The position numbers were made by a program, and so were the translations under genes. From the NCBI GenBank assembly GCA_900465675.1, contig UBJR01000024.1, forward strand, positions 20,825 to 84,824: a stretch of DNA of 64,000 nt. Direction: 5' to 3'. Shown piece by piece: positions 1 through 8,797 of this stretch (position 1 is its first letter; each line of letters opens with the position of its first letter). The notes beneath the pieces were generated by a model. It ran no database searches and was not told the DNA's origin. It worked only from the letters and a program-made list of their open reading frames with translations. The DNA is from Hyphomicrobiales bacterium (GTDB lineage Bacteria; Pseudomonadota; Alphaproteobacteria; Rhizobiales; Rhizobiaceae).

Positions 1-56
1 CGGCTGGCCGCTGCAGGTTTCGACATTGCGTCTCGAAGAAAGATTTTTTCTCCCGC

Positions 57-80
57 TGTCGATTTGCGCTTAGTCTCGTC
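57..80 (+). promoter_or_regulatory. Candidate ECF42 sigma promoter
   Basis: TGTCGA (57-62) is followed 14 bases later by CGTC (77-80), about 40 bases before the first YCII gene. The published ECF42 promoter in Streptomyces has TGTCGA at -35 and CG(A/T)C at -10, and the fourth gene downstream is an ECF42-type sigma factor, so autoregulation is likely. A strong AGGAGG ribosome-binding site precedes the ATG at 119. The motif is seen; its use is inferred. Confidence 0.6.
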
Positions 81-118
81 GTCCAGGAGCTGATGAGGCA
101 GCCAGGAGGAAAGCCGCG

Positions 119-493
119 ATGCGATATCTGTGCCAGGTGTGGTTCGAGCCGTCGGTGCTCGAGCGGATGACGAATGAAGAAAAGCAGACGCTCGACCGAG
201 ATTCGGCGGCCTATGACCGCCACCTTGAAGCCAGCGGCCACATGATCCATGCCGAAGCCCTGCAGCAACCGGGCGCTGCGGTCACCGTCAAGGTCCGCAA
301 CAGCGAGATGTCGGTCACCGATGGCCCTTATGCCGAGACGAAGGAACAGCTCGGCGGCTTCATCCTCATAGAGGCAAAGGATCTGAACGACGCCATCCGG
401 GTTGCCGCCGGCATTCCGCTTGCCAGATATGGCAGTATCGAAGTCCGCCCGATTCATGATTTCAAGAGCGGCCCTCGGGAGGCGACACCATGA
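119..493 (+). CDS. YCII/DGPF-domain protein, first of three tandem copies
   Basis: A 124-residue single-domain protein of the YCII-related (DGPF) family. It starts MRYLCQVWFEP and holds the family signature VTDGPYAETKEQLGGFILIEA at about residues 66-86. YCII proteins are small ferredoxin-fold proteins; the biochemical role of the DGPF type is not established, though they are regularly encoded beside ECF42 sigma factors, as here. AGGAGG lies a few bases before the ATG. The gene overlaps the next by four bases (ATGA), so the set is probably translated from one mRNA driven by the promoter at 57-80. The three copies are clearly related but not identical, which suggests an old duplication. Confidence 0.9.
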   Translation: MRYLCQVWFEPSVLERMTNEEKQTLDRDSAAYDRHLEASGHMIHAEALQQPGAAVTVKVRNSEMSVTDGPYAETKEQLGGFILIEAKDLNDAIRVAAGIPLARYGSIEVRPIHDFKSGPREATP

Positions 494-849
494 AATTTCT
501 CTGCCAGATCTGGTTCGATACCGAGAAGAGCAAGCTGGTGCCCCAGGAAGAATGGGATGTGCTGACGCAGAAGTGCATCCTCAGCGACAACCGATGGCGT
601 GACAGCGGCCATCTGATCACGGCGCTGGCGCTGCACGATCCGGAAACCGCGGTTACGGTGCGGGTCCGCGATGGCGCTTTGTCTGCGACCGACGGGCCGT
701 TTGCAGAAATCAAGGAGCATCTCGGCGGCTTCGTGCTGATCGAGGCGAAGGATATAAGGCAGGCCACCGAGATCGCCTCGGCCTTCCCGATCGCCGACTA
801 TGCCTCGATCGAGGTCCGGCCCGCCTATTCCATCCAGGACAGGGAGTGA
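490..849 (+). CDS. YCII/DGPF-domain protein, second copy
   Basis: A 119-residue YCII-family protein beginning MKFLCQIWFDTE, with the signature ATDGPFAEIKEHLGGFVLIE. It resembles the preceding gene through the whole length, most closely around the DGPF motif. It starts inside the stop of the first copy and ends four bases before the third, so it is the middle member of a tightly packed array. Its function is unknown; the family is thought to bind or turn over small molecules because of its fold. Membership of the ECF42 regulon is inferred from position. Confidence 0.88.
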   Translation: MKFLCQIWFDTEKSKLVPQEEWDVLTQKCILSDNRWRDSGHLITALALHDPETAVTVRVRDGALSATDGPFAEIKEHLGGFVLIEAKDIRQATEIASAFPIADYASIEVRPAYSIQDRE

Positions 850-853
850 TCCG

Positions 854-1213
854 ATGCGCTACGTCTGCCTGATCTACAATTCGGCCGATAGCGACGGGAC
901 GCTGACACAGGCCGAGACGGACGAATTGATCAAGGCGCATGTCAGTTTCGACGAGGAGCTTCGCAGCAAGGGCGTGATGATCCATGCCGACGCGCTGGAG
1001 ATGCCTGACAAGGCGACGGTGCTGCGCGTGCGCGACGGCACGCTTCATGCGACCGACGGACCATATGTCGAGACCAAGGAGCATCTGGCCGGCCTCTACA
1101 TTATCGAGGCATCCGACGACCACGCTGCCCGGCGGATTGCCGCGCGCATTCCTTCGGCCCGCTTCGGCGCAGTCGAACTGCGGCCGGTGCGGACGCTTGT
1201 GATACCGGAGTAG
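854..1213 (+). CDS. YCII/DGPF-domain protein, third copy
   Basis: A 119-residue YCII-family protein. I use the ATG at 854 (MRYVCLIYNSADSDG) because it aligns with the starts of the two upstream copies; the frame is open further upstream but that part does not resemble the family. The signature is ATDGPYVETKEHLAGLYIIEA. It contains AETDELIKAHVSFDEELRSKGV in the place where the other copies have their own long helix. It ends three bases before the TTG start of the sigma factor, consistent with one operon of three DGPF proteins plus their sigma factor. Confidence 0.88.
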   Translation: MRYVCLIYNSADSDGTLTQAETDELIKAHVSFDEELRSKGVMIHADALEMPDKATVLRVRDGTLHATDGPYVETKEHLAGLYIIEASDDHAARRIAARIPSARFGAVELRPVRTLVIPE

Positions 1214-1216
1214 CGC

Positions 1217-2461
1217 TTGGAGAAGGTCATCGAGGAGATTTACCGGACACAGTCGCGCCGTGTTCTGGCAACGCTGATCCGCCTGCTTGGCGATTTCGAC
1301 CGGGCGGAGGAAGCGCTGCACGACGCCTTTGCGGAGGCGGCCCGCAGCTGGCCGCGTGACGGCGTTCCCGGCAATCCCTCCGCCTGGCTGATCTCGACAG
1401 GTCGATTCCGGGCGATCGATCACATCCGCCGCCGCGCCCGTTTCGATGCGTCGGCGAAGGACATCGAAGACAGCCTCTACGGCGCGGCGGAAACCATGGA
1501 GGCTGGCGAGATGGACGCGATCGGCGACGACATGCTGAGGCTGATCTTCACCTGCTGTCATCCCGCCATCCCCGCCGACGCGCAGATGGCCATGGCGCTG
1601 CGGGAAATCTGCGGATTGACGACGGAGGCGATCGCCCATGCCTTCCTGGTTCCTGCGCCGACGGTGGCACAGCGCATCGTCAGGGCGAAGAACAGAATTC
1701 GCGCAGCGAAGATCCCCTATGAGGTGCCGGAGCGCGCTGCGCTGCCCGAACGGCTGGATCGCGTCCTGCATGTCATCTATCTGGTTTTCAACGAGGGCTA
1801 TTCGGCCTCATCCGGTAGTGAGATCGTCCGCGCCGATCTGACCGGCGAGGCGATCAGGCTCGCCCGGCTGATGACGACGCTTCTGCCGCACCCCGATGTC
1901 GAGGGACTGCTGGCGCTGATGCTGCTGCAGAATTCCCGCCGGACAGCGCGGCGCGGCGCGGATGGCGGCCTTGTCCTGCTTGCGGATCAGGACCGGGGCC
2001 TCTGGGACCGGAAAGAGATCGCCGAAGGCCTCGCTCTGCTCGGCCGCGCCATGGCGCATCGGGAGATCGGGCTTTACACCGTGCAGGCGGCGATCGCCGC
2101 GGAACATGCCAAGGCCGGAACGCCCGAGGCAACCAACTGGCGGCGCATTGCCGCCTATTACGACCTCTTGATCGCGGCACAGCCCTCACCCGTTGCCAAG
2201 CTCAACCGTGCTGTGGCGATCGCCATGACCGAAGGCTATGCGCGCGGGATCGAAATCATCGACGGCATCCTGCAGGCGGGCGAACTCGAAACCTATCACC
2301 TGGCACATTCCGCCCGCGCCGATTTCCTGCGCCAACTCGGCCGCAGGGAAGAGGCAATCGGCGCCTACCGGCGCGCACTGTCGCTCTGCCAACAGGAGCC
2401 GGAAAAGCTGTTCCTCAGACAGCGGATATCAGAGCTTGCGGCGGCGGCCGAAGGGCAGTGA
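1217..2461 (+). CDS. ECF42-type RNA polymerase sigma factor with C-terminal TPR-like extension
   Basis: A 414-residue protein that starts with TTG at 1217, three bases after the last YCII gene. Sigma region 2 lies at about residues 10-75 (LLGDFDRAEEALHDAFAEA, then IDHIRRRARFD). Region 4 is at about 120-165 (REICGLTTEAIAHAFLVPA). After it comes the LIFTCCHP/VFNEGYSASSG type sequence and a long helical C-terminal half with TPR-like repeats. This layout and the neighbouring DGPF genes identify the ECF42 group, which has no classical anti-sigma factor; the C-terminal extension is thought to control activity. No anti-sigma gene is seen. The 3' end overlaps the convergent gene at 2429-3391 by 33 bases. 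Confidence 0.92.
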   Translation: MEKVIEEIYRTQSRRVLATLIRLLGDFDRAEEALHDAFAEAARSWPRDGVPGNPSAWLISTGRFRAIDHIRRRARFDASAKDIEDSLYGAAETMEAGEMDAIGDDMLRLIFTCCHPAIPADAQMAMALREICGLTTEAIAHAFLVPAPTVAQRIVRAKNRIRAAKIPYEVPERAALPERLDRVLHVIYLVFNEGYSASSGSEIVRADLTGEAIRLARLMTTLLPHPDVEGLLALMLLQNSRRTARRGADGGLVLLADQDRGLWDRKEIAEGLALLGRAMAHREIGLYTVQAAIAAEHAKAGTPEATNWRRIAAYYDLLIAAQPSPVAKLNRAVAIAMTEGYARGIEIIDGILQAGELETYHLAHSARADFLRQLGRREEAIGAYRRALSLCQQEPEKLFLRQRISELAAAAEGQ

Positions 2462-3391
2462 AATGGCTGTGCCTGTGAGAGCCGAGACGATGATCAGCAG
2501 ATGCGCATTGACGCTCGCCTGCGCCAAAGCGGCAAGCGCTGCCTTTTCCCCGGAGGCACCGAAGGCTACAGCGCCGGCGGTGATGCCGGCTGGATAGGTG
2601 CCGACCCCGCCTGGTGCATGAACCGGAAGTACAGAGGACAACTCACCCCCCAGCGCGCCGCCGAAGCTTGCCGCTAGCGGCAGAACGCCCATGAGGCTGA
2701 GAGCCCAGGCGAGAACCAGCACCTTCACCAGCCAGTTCACGGCTGTCATCGCCCAGGCACGGGCAAAGGCGATGCCATTGACCGGAAGACCGTTTTCTAT
2801 CTCGGCCAGAAAGCCCTGCGCCTTCTTCGGCGCCAGCTTGAAGCCCAGACGCAGCAGCGGCTTGCGAACGGCAAATGCGGCGACCGGCAGCAGCAGGAAG
2901 ACAGCCCAAATGATCCACGCGATCAAGGCGTTGCCGGCCCCGCTTGCAAAACCGATTCCGGCTGCCGCAAGCAATGCATGAAGATCGAGAAGCCGCATGA
3001 CGAGAAGCGCCGACGTGCCGCGGGCGAGCGGAATGCCGAATTCCGTGCGCATCAGCAGAGGGAAGCTGGTCTCGCCACTCCGGAACGGCAGCATGATATT
3101 CAAGAGATTGTGGATCTGCGTGACGCGGAACAGCGTGCGGAACTGGCCCGCGGTTTCGCGCGGGAAATAATCGAGAATGCGCCAGGTGCGCAGGAAGTAG
3201 GTGCTGGTCAGCAGAACCAGCGCGATCAGGATCGGCAGCACGCCGACGGCAGCCCATTGTGCCATGATCGAGGACCAGCCCCAGAACCATTCGATGAAAA
3301 GCGCATATGCTGCGACAATCACGACGGTCAGCAACGTCATGCGATTGCGTGCGAACCAGGATTGTCGGCTAGCGCCAGCCGGAGAGTTCAT
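2429..3391 (-). CDS. Flippase-like integral membrane protein (lysylphosphatidylglycerol synthase TM family), possible RgtF-like
   Basis: A 320-residue protein with about eight hydrophobic segments, the first at residues 15-35 (MTLLTVVIVAAYALFIEWFW). The sequence around LPFRSGETSFPLLM and HAPGGVGTYPAG near the C-terminus matches the lysylphosphatidylglycerol synthetase TM / flippase-like family (former UPF0104). Such proteins are associated with polyprenyl-linked sugar transfer at the inner membrane. It is divergent from a GT2/GT39 pair 77 bases away, the arrangement expected for a polyprenyl-phosphate-sugar pathway; in Rhizobium leguminosarum an rgtF-rgtE-rgtA locus is organised similarly. 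The specific substrate is inferred. Confidence 0.75.
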   Translation of the reverse strand: MNSPAGASRQSWFARNRMTLLTVVIVAAYALFIEWFWGWSSIMAQWAAVGVLPILIALVLLTSTYFLRTWRILDYFPRETAGQFRTLFRVTQIHNLLNIMLPFRSGETSFPLLMRTEFGIPLARGTSALLVMRLLDLHALLAAAGIGFASGAGNALIAWIIWAVFLLLPVAAFAVRKPLLRLGFKLAPKKAQGFLAEIENGLPVNGIAFARAWAMTAVNWLVKVLVLAWALSLMGVLPLAASFGGALGGELSSVLPVHAPGGVGTYPAGITAGAVAFGASGEKAALAALAQASVNAHLLIIVSALTGTAISLPFGRRRKL

Positions 3392-3467
3392 GTAGTAGGC
3401 ATCCTGACTTTCGCGGCCGAAACAGCCGCCTGCTTGGCCATGACGGGCCTTTTAGGAGCAATAAGAG

Positions 3468-4481
3468 TTGCAGACAATGTCAGAGTCGCTCGTGAGCGCA
3501 AATGATGCCGGTGCACCGCTTGAGCTTTCGCTCGTGGTACCGGTTTTCAACGAAGAAGAAAGCGTCGGCCCGCTCGTCGAGCGCATCGTCGAAGCCATGG
3601 CCGGTTATGCGAGCCCGTGGGAACTGATCCTCGTTGACGACGGCAGCACGGATGCGACGCTGGTCAATGCGCGCCACTACGTCGGCCGCAACGGACTTGC
3701 TCTGCGCATCGTCGCACTGCAGCGCAATTTCGGCCAGACGGCTGCCATGCAGGCCGGCATCGACGCCGCGCAGGGCCGCCTGATCGCCACGATGGACGGC
3801 GACCTGCAGAACGATCCGAAGGATATCCCTTCGATGGTCTCCGAGCTCGAACGCCGCGAACTCGACCTTTTGGTCGGCTGGCGCAAGAACCGCCAGGATG
3901 GCCTTTTGCTGCGCAAGATCCCCTCCTGGTGTGCCAATTACCTCATCGGCCGCATCACCGGCGTCAAGCTTCACGATTACGGCTGCAGCCTGAAGATCTA
4001 TCGCGCCTCGATCATCAAGCAGGTCAAGCTAATGGGCGAGATGCACCGTTTCATTCCGGCCTGGGTTGCCGGCGTCGTACCGAGCTCGCGCATCGGCGAA
4101 ATGCCGGTCACCCATCACGCGCGTCAGCATGGCGTATCGAAATACGGCATTTCCCGCACGTTCCGGGTGATCCTCGACCTGCTCTCGGTGATGTTCTTCA
4201 TGCGCTACAAGGCGCGGCCCGGCCACTTCTTCGGTTCGCTCGGCCTCGGCTTCGGCGCGATCGCAGCCCTGATCCTGTTTTATCTGTTCGTCGACAAATT
4301 CATCATGGGCCACGACATCGGCACCCGTCCGATGCTGATGGTCGGCGTCGTCTTCCTGCTGTCCTCGGTGCAGCTGATCACCACCGGCATCCTCGCCGAA
4401 ATGATCGCCCGCACCTATTACCGCGACGACGCCTCGCCGAACTATATCGTCCGGCAGATCTTCGATGGAAACGAAGCTTGA
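3468..4481 (+). CDS. GT2 polyprenyl-phosphate glycosyltransferase (DPM1/ArnC/RgtE-like)
   Basis: A 337-residue family 2 glycosyltransferase. The N-terminal GT-A domain begins LSLVVPVFNEEESVGPLVERI and contains ILVDDGSTDAT and MDGDLQNDP, the metal-binding DxD-type region. Two hydrophobic segments at about residues 245-310 anchor it in the inner membrane. It should transfer a sugar from a nucleotide donor to a polyprenyl phosphate. I use TTG at 3468 because AGGAG ends ten bases upstream; the ATG at 3477 would be 19 bases from it. The next gene, a GT39 enzyme that uses such lipid-linked sugars, overlaps by 17 bases. RgtE (dodecaprenyl-phosphate-galacturonate synthase) is a plausible identity. 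Confidence 0.85.
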   Translation: MQTMSESLVSANDAGAPLELSLVVPVFNEEESVGPLVERIVEAMAGYASPWELILVDDGSTDATLVNARHYVGRNGLALRIVALQRNFGQTAAMQAGIDAAQGRLIATMDGDLQNDPKDIPSMVSELERRELDLLVGWRKNRQDGLLLRKIPSWCANYLIGRITGVKLHDYGCSLKIYRASIIKQVKLMGEMHRFIPAWVAGVVPSSRIGEMPVTHHARQHGVSKYGISRTFRVILDLLSVMFFMRYKARPGHFFGSLGLGFGAIAALILFYLFVDKFIMGHDIGTRPMLMVGVVFLLSSVQLITTGILAEMIARTYYRDDASPNYIVRQIFDGNEA

Positions 4482-5997
4482 TCCATCAATGACCGCTTCA
4501 GGTCAGGCGAGGACAACAACGGTTCCCGCCTGGCTGTTTGCCCTGCTCGCTGCCTACTTCGCTGTTCACGTCGTCGTTCGCCTGATGTTGCCAGCTACGC
4601 TCGGCATCGACGAGGCCCAGCAGGTCTTCCGCCTGCAGTGGCTTGCAGCCGGCTATGGCGAACAGCCACCCTTCTACAATTGGCTCCAATACGCGGTTTT
4701 CTCCGTCGCCGGTGTCTCCGTGGCAACGCTGGCGATCGTCAAGAATGCAATGCTGTTCGGTGCCTATGTGTTCTTCGCGCTGACGGCGCGGATGTTGCTG
4801 CATGACCGGATGCTTGTCGTGGCCGCGACTCTGGGTCTGCTGACGATCCCGCAGGTCGCCTTCGAGATGCAACGCGATCTTACACACTCGGTCGCCCTGT
4901 TCTTCGCAAGCAGCATGTTCATCTACGGGTATGTCCTGACGCTGAAGCGCCCGAGCCTTGCCTCCTATGCGCTGACCGGCCTCGCAATCGGCATCGGAAT
5001 GCTGTCCAAGTACAATTTCCCGCTCCTGCCGGCTGCCGCTTTTCTGGCAGCGCTGACCGGCGGCGGCATGCGGAAACGCATCTTCGACCGGCGGTTGCTG
5101 GTGACTGCTGCAATCGCGATCGCTCTGCCGTTGCCGCATGCGCTATGGCTGAAGGATCACCTGACGGCGGCATCCGAGGGAACTCTGGGCAAGCTGACGG
5201 AGAATGATGCCGCAAACTATCCGTTGCAGCTGCTGGCCGGGATGGGCTCCTTCGCGGAAGCTATTGCCGGATTTGTATTGGCCACCGCGCTGATCTTCGC
5301 AGTCACGTTCCGCAAAGCCCTGTTCAGCAGCCTTACTGCCTCGTCACGCGACATCGCGCTCGTCGAACGCATTCTCTTGTTTTCGGCAGTCGCCATTCTC
5401 GCTCTGATCGTCTTCGGCCACGCCACCAACATCAAGGGTCGCTGGCTCATTCCGATTCTCTTCGTTGCTCCGCTCTATCTGTGCATGAAGATCGAGGCGG
5501 CCGGCGTTGATTCATGGCCGGGTGTGCCGCGGCTTATGGCCATCATCGTCTTCGTGATGGCCGCTCTGCCGATCGCCATGGCCGGGCGGATCGTGACTGC
5601 GGGTCTCACTCACAATTACGAACGCGGCAACGTCCCCTATCGCGGCCTTGCCGAGATCCTCAAGGCTCAGGGATCGCCAGGACTGATCGTCGTCACCAAG
5701 GACTGGACAGGCGGCAATCTCCGGCTTCAGTTTCCGGATGTCCCCGTGATCTCGCCGCTCTACCCGCCAGGCGGCACGAAGATTGACGCCGCGGAAAACC
5801 AGCCAATGCTTCTCGTATGGAATATCGAAAGCAAGGATCAGCCGGTGATCCCGCTGAGCCTCAGGGAATGGCTCACATCGCAGAAGATCACGCCTGCCCC
5901 CCAGGCTGTCTCTGTCGACGTGCCATATCACTATGGGGCCGATGGCGACACCTATCGCTTCGGTTATGCCTGGGTGGACGGCTCGCGGAGCCGCTAG
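4465..5997 (+). CDS. GT39 family polyprenyl-phosphate-sugar-dependent glycosyltransferase (ArnT/RgtA-like)
   Basis: A 510-residue multispanning membrane protein. The first periplasmic loop carries LGIDEAQQVFRLQWLAAGYGEQPPFYNWLQ, matching the acidic catalytic DE and the QPP-W motif of the GT39 (PMT/ArnT) superfamily. About ten membrane segments follow, then a soluble C-terminal tail of about 120 residues. Enzymes of this class move a sugar from a polyprenyl carrier to lipid A, LPS core or protein on the periplasmic face. Overlap with the GT2 gene indicates they act together. RgtA to RgtC, which add galacturonate to Rhizobium LPS core, are the closest known type by size and context. The substrate is not shown by sequence. 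Confidence 0.85.
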   Translation: METKLDPSMTASGQARTTTVPAWLFALLAAYFAVHVVVRLMLPATLGIDEAQQVFRLQWLAAGYGEQPPFYNWLQYAVFSVAGVSVATLAIVKNAMLFGAYVFFALTARMLLHDRMLVVAATLGLLTIPQVAFEMQRDLTHSVALFFASSMFIYGYVLTLKRPSLASYALTGLAIGIGMLSKYNFPLLPAAAFLAALTGGGMRKRIFDRRLLVTAAIAIALPLPHALWLKDHLTAASEGTLGKLTENDAANYPLQLLAGMGSFAEAIAGFVLATALIFAVTFRKALFSSLTASSRDIALVERILLFSAVAILALIVFGHATNIKGRWLIPILFVAPLYLCMKIEAAGVDSWPGVPRLMAIIVFVMAALPIAMAGRIVTAGLTHNYERGNVPYRGLAEILKAQGSPGLIVVTKDWTGGNLRLQFPDVPVISPLYPPGGTKIDAAENQPMLLVWNIESKDQPVIPLSLREWLTSQKITPAPQAVSVDVPYHYGADGDTYRFGYAWVDGSRSR

Positions 5998-7361
5998 CTC
6001 CGCAACTCCTTCCACGCCGCATCAAGCGCGATCTTTGTGATCCTCGCCATCTCGTCCACCTCGGCGTGGCTGATCACCAGTGGCGGAGAGGCGAGCATGC
6101 GGTCGCCGGTGGCGCGGAGGATCAGGCCGTTGGCGAGCGCGTGGTTGCGCACGAGCGAGCCTATGGCGTCGGGCTTTTCGAAGCGGGTGCGGGTCTTCTT
6201 GTCGGCGGTCAGCTGCAGCGCGGCCATGAGGCCGACGCTTGCGGCTTCGCCGACAAGGTCGTGGTCGGCGAGTGCGTTCCAGGCCCTGGCGAAATAGGGG
6301 CCGATGTCGTCGCGGACGCGCTCGACCAGCTTTTCCTCTTCGATGATCCGCAGGTTTTCGAGCGCGGCAGCGGCGCAGACCGGATGGCCGGAATAGGTGA
6401 AGCCGTGGTTGAAATCGCCGACGTCGTTGATCAGCACGTCTGCGACGCGATCCGAAACCAGCACACCGCCGATCGGCAGATAGCCTGACGACAGGCCCTT
6501 GGCGATCGGGCAGAGATCGGGCTCGACGCCATAATATTGATGACCGAACCACTCGCCGAGGCGGCCGAAGCCGCAGATCACTTCATCGGTGACCAGCAGG
6601 ATGTTGCGCGCCTTGCAGATGCGGGCGATCTCCGGCCAGTAGGTTTCCGGTGGCACGATGACGCCGGCAGCACCCTGGATCGGTTCGGCGACGAAGGCTG
6701 CGACATTCTCCTCGCCGAGTTCGTCGATCTTCGCTTCCAGCTCGCGCGCCACCTTGAGGCCGAATTCGGCCGGCGTAAGATCACCACCCTCGCCGTACCA
6801 GTAGGGCTGGCCGATATGGACGATGCCTGGGATCGGCAGGTCGCCCTGCTCGTGCATGTATTTCATGCCGCCGAGGCTGGCGCCGGCAACGGTCGAGCCG
6901 TGGTAGCCGTTCTTGCGGGCGATGACGATCTTCTTGGATGGCTGGCCGATGGCGCTCCAGTAGACGCGGGCCATGCGGAACCAGGTGTCGTTGGCCTCGG
7001 AGCCGGAGCCGGTGAAGAAGACATGGTTGAAGCGCGGCCCGGCATGGGCGGTGACCTTCTCGGCGAGCAGCGTCGTCGGTGTGCTCGTGGTGCCGAAGAA
7101 GGTGTTGTAATAGGGCAGCTCGTTCATCTGCCTAGCGGCGGCGTCGGTGATTTCCTTGCGGCCATAGCCGACATTGACGCACCAGAGACCGGCAAATCCG
7201 TCCAGATATTTCTTGCCGCTGCTATCCCAGATATGGACGCCTTCGCCGCGCTCGATGATGCGCGTGCCCTGAGCATTCAGCTTTTTCATATCCGAGAAGG
7301 GATGCAGATGATGGGCGGCGTCGAGGGCGGCGAGATTTGAGCGCTGGTAAGTATCGGACAT
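5994..7361 (-). CDS. Class III PLP aminotransferase, putrescine/polyamine type (SpuC-like)
   Basis: A 455-residue fold-type I aminotransferase. Visible features are HPFSDMKKLNAQGTRIIERG at the N-terminus, VFFTGSGSEANDTWFRMARVYW, the cofactor aspartate region LLVTDEVICGFGRLGEWF and the PLP lysine in CPIAKGLSSGYLP at about residue 288. This is the omega-amino acid:pyruvate / putrescine:pyruvate subgroup. It lies back to back with a PuuA-type ligase gene 83 bases away, so both probably serve polyamine or similar amine breakdown. It overlaps the convergent GT39 gene by four bases. Exact amine specificity cannot be read from sequence. Confidence 0.9.
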   Translation of the reverse strand: MSDTYQRSNLAALDAAHHLHPFSDMKKLNAQGTRIIERGEGVHIWDSSGKKYLDGFAGLWCVNVGYGRKEITDAAARQMNELPYYNTFFGTTSTPTTLLAEKVTAHAGPRFNHVFFTGSGSEANDTWFRMARVYWSAIGQPSKKIVIARKNGYHGSTVAGASLGGMKYMHEQGDLPIPGIVHIGQPYWYGEGGDLTPAEFGLKVARELEAKIDELGEENVAAFVAEPIQGAAGVIVPPETYWPEIARICKARNILLVTDEVICGFGRLGEWFGHQYYGVEPDLCPIAKGLSSGYLPIGGVLVSDRVADVLINDVGDFNHGFTYSGHPVCAAAALENLRIIEEEKLVERVRDDIGPYFARAWNALADHDLVGEAASVGLMAALQLTADKKTRTRFEKPDAIGSLVRNHALANGLILRATGDRMLASPPLVISHAEVDEMARITKIALDAAWKELRS

Positions 7362-7444
7362 GATTTGCGAAACACCTGCAGAGATTGAAAGGATCTTCCC
7401 AATGGGTTACGACCTTGGCCTGCTCAGAGGGGATTTTCAAGATC

Positions 7445-8797
7445 ATGACGGCTGACAAGATGCACGGCAAAGCTGCGGCTGACGAGCCCTGGGTCGAAAT
7501 CATGCTTGTCGGCATGAACGGCGACCTGCGCGGCAAGCGAATTCCGCTCGAGGCGCAGAAGAAAATCTGGACCGGCGACGTGCGCCTCCCCTCCTCGACG
7601 CAATCGCTTGATATCTGGGGCGACGACAACGACGACATTACCGGCCTGTCGCTGTCGATCGGCGATCCCGACGGAAACTGCATTCCCGACAAGCGCAGCC
7701 TGGCCCCGATGCCCTGGGCGCCGGAGGGTTCGATGCAGGTTCTGGCGACGATGCATGAATTCGACGGTACGCCGAGCTTCATGGATCCGCGCGCAATCCT
7801 GTCTTCGGTCCTGAAGCGTTACGACGAACGCGGCCTGACGCCCGTCGTGGCGACAGAGCTGGAATTCTACGTCGTCGAACAGGACTGGCTGGAGACCGGC
7901 TATCCCTCGCCGCCGAAGAAGCTCACCTATCGCGGCGAACCGAACGGGTTCCAGCTCTACGACATGAGTGCCACCGATGCGCTCGACGATTACCTCAAGA
8001 CCGTGCGTAGCTATGCGAGCGCGCAGAATCTGCCTGCCGACGCGACGACGGCGGAATTTGGCCCCGGGCAATTCGAGATCAACCTGCTGCACCGGCCGGA
8101 TGCGCTGGCAGCGGCCGACGACTGCATCTACCTGAAGCGCATTGCCGAACAGGCGGCGAGACGCCATGGGTTGAAATCGACCTGCATGGCCAAGCCCTAT
8201 TCCGATCATGCCGGCTCAGGCCTGCACGTGCATGCCAGCATCATCGACAGGGACGGCCGCAACATCCTGGATGCCAAGAGCGGCGATCCGAAGCGTCTGA
8301 AGTCCGTCACGGCAGGCATGCTGAAGACGATGCGCGAGGCGCAGCTGGTCTTTGCGCCCTTTGCCAATTCCTACCGGCGTTTCCAGCCTGGCTCATTCGC
8401 GCCTGTCGATCTCACCTGGGGATACGGCCATCGCGGCACGGCGATCCGCATTCCGGATATGAACGGTCCGGCGGCGCGTGTCGAACACCGGGTCGCGGGG
8501 GCAGACGCCAATCCCTACCTGCTGCTCGCAGCCATTCTCGGCGGCATGCTGCTCGGCCTCGACGAGGAACTCGATCCCGGCGTAGAAACCACGCCGTCGC
8601 ACGTGCCGGAGAATACCGAGCGCCTGACGCTCGACTTCCTGACCGCGGTCGAAGCCTTCCGGGCGTCGCCCTTCATCAAGGACGTGTTTGGAGAGGGCTA
8701 TCAGAAGCTCTATGGCGATACGAAATACAAGGAAGCGTTGATCTCGCTACGCACGGTATCGGATTTCGATTACCGGACCTACCTGCCGCGCATCTAA
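7445..8797 (+). CDS. Glutamine-synthetase family ligase (gamma-glutamylpolyamine synthetase, PuuA-like)
   Basis: A 450-residue protein from the ATG at 7445, which has AGAGGGGA about ten bases upstream; the frame is open to 7385 but the added part is not family-like. Catalytic-domain motifs include ELEFYVVEQDW, TAEFGPGQFEINLLH, CMAKPYSDHAGSGLHVHAS, QPGSFAPVDLTWGYGHRGTA and ARVEHRVAGADANPYLLLAA. The pattern is that of PuuA-type enzymes, which join glutamate to putrescine or a related amine using ATP, rather than the nitrogen-assimilating GlnA. The tyrosine adenylylation loop of GlnA is not evident. The divergent aminotransferase supports a catabolic role. Confidence 0.88.
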   Translation: MTADKMHGKAAADEPWVEIMLVGMNGDLRGKRIPLEAQKKIWTGDVRLPSSTQSLDIWGDDNDDITGLSLSIGDPDGNCIPDKRSLAPMPWAPEGSMQVLATMHEFDGTPSFMDPRAILSSVLKRYDERGLTPVVATELEFYVVEQDWLETGYPSPPKKLTYRGEPNGFQLYDMSATDALDDYLKTVRSYASAQNLPADATTAEFGPGQFEINLLHRPDALAAADDCIYLKRIAEQAARRHGLKSTCMAKPYSDHAGSGLHVHASIIDRDGRNILDAKSGDPKRLKSVTAGMLKTMREAQLVFAPFANSYRRFQPGSFAPVDLTWGYGHRGTAIRIPDMNGPAARVEHRVAGADANPYLLLAAILGGMLLGLDEELDPGVETTPSHVPENTERLTLDFLTAVEAFRASPFIKDVFGEGYQKLYGDTKYKEALISLRTVSDFDYRTYLPRI

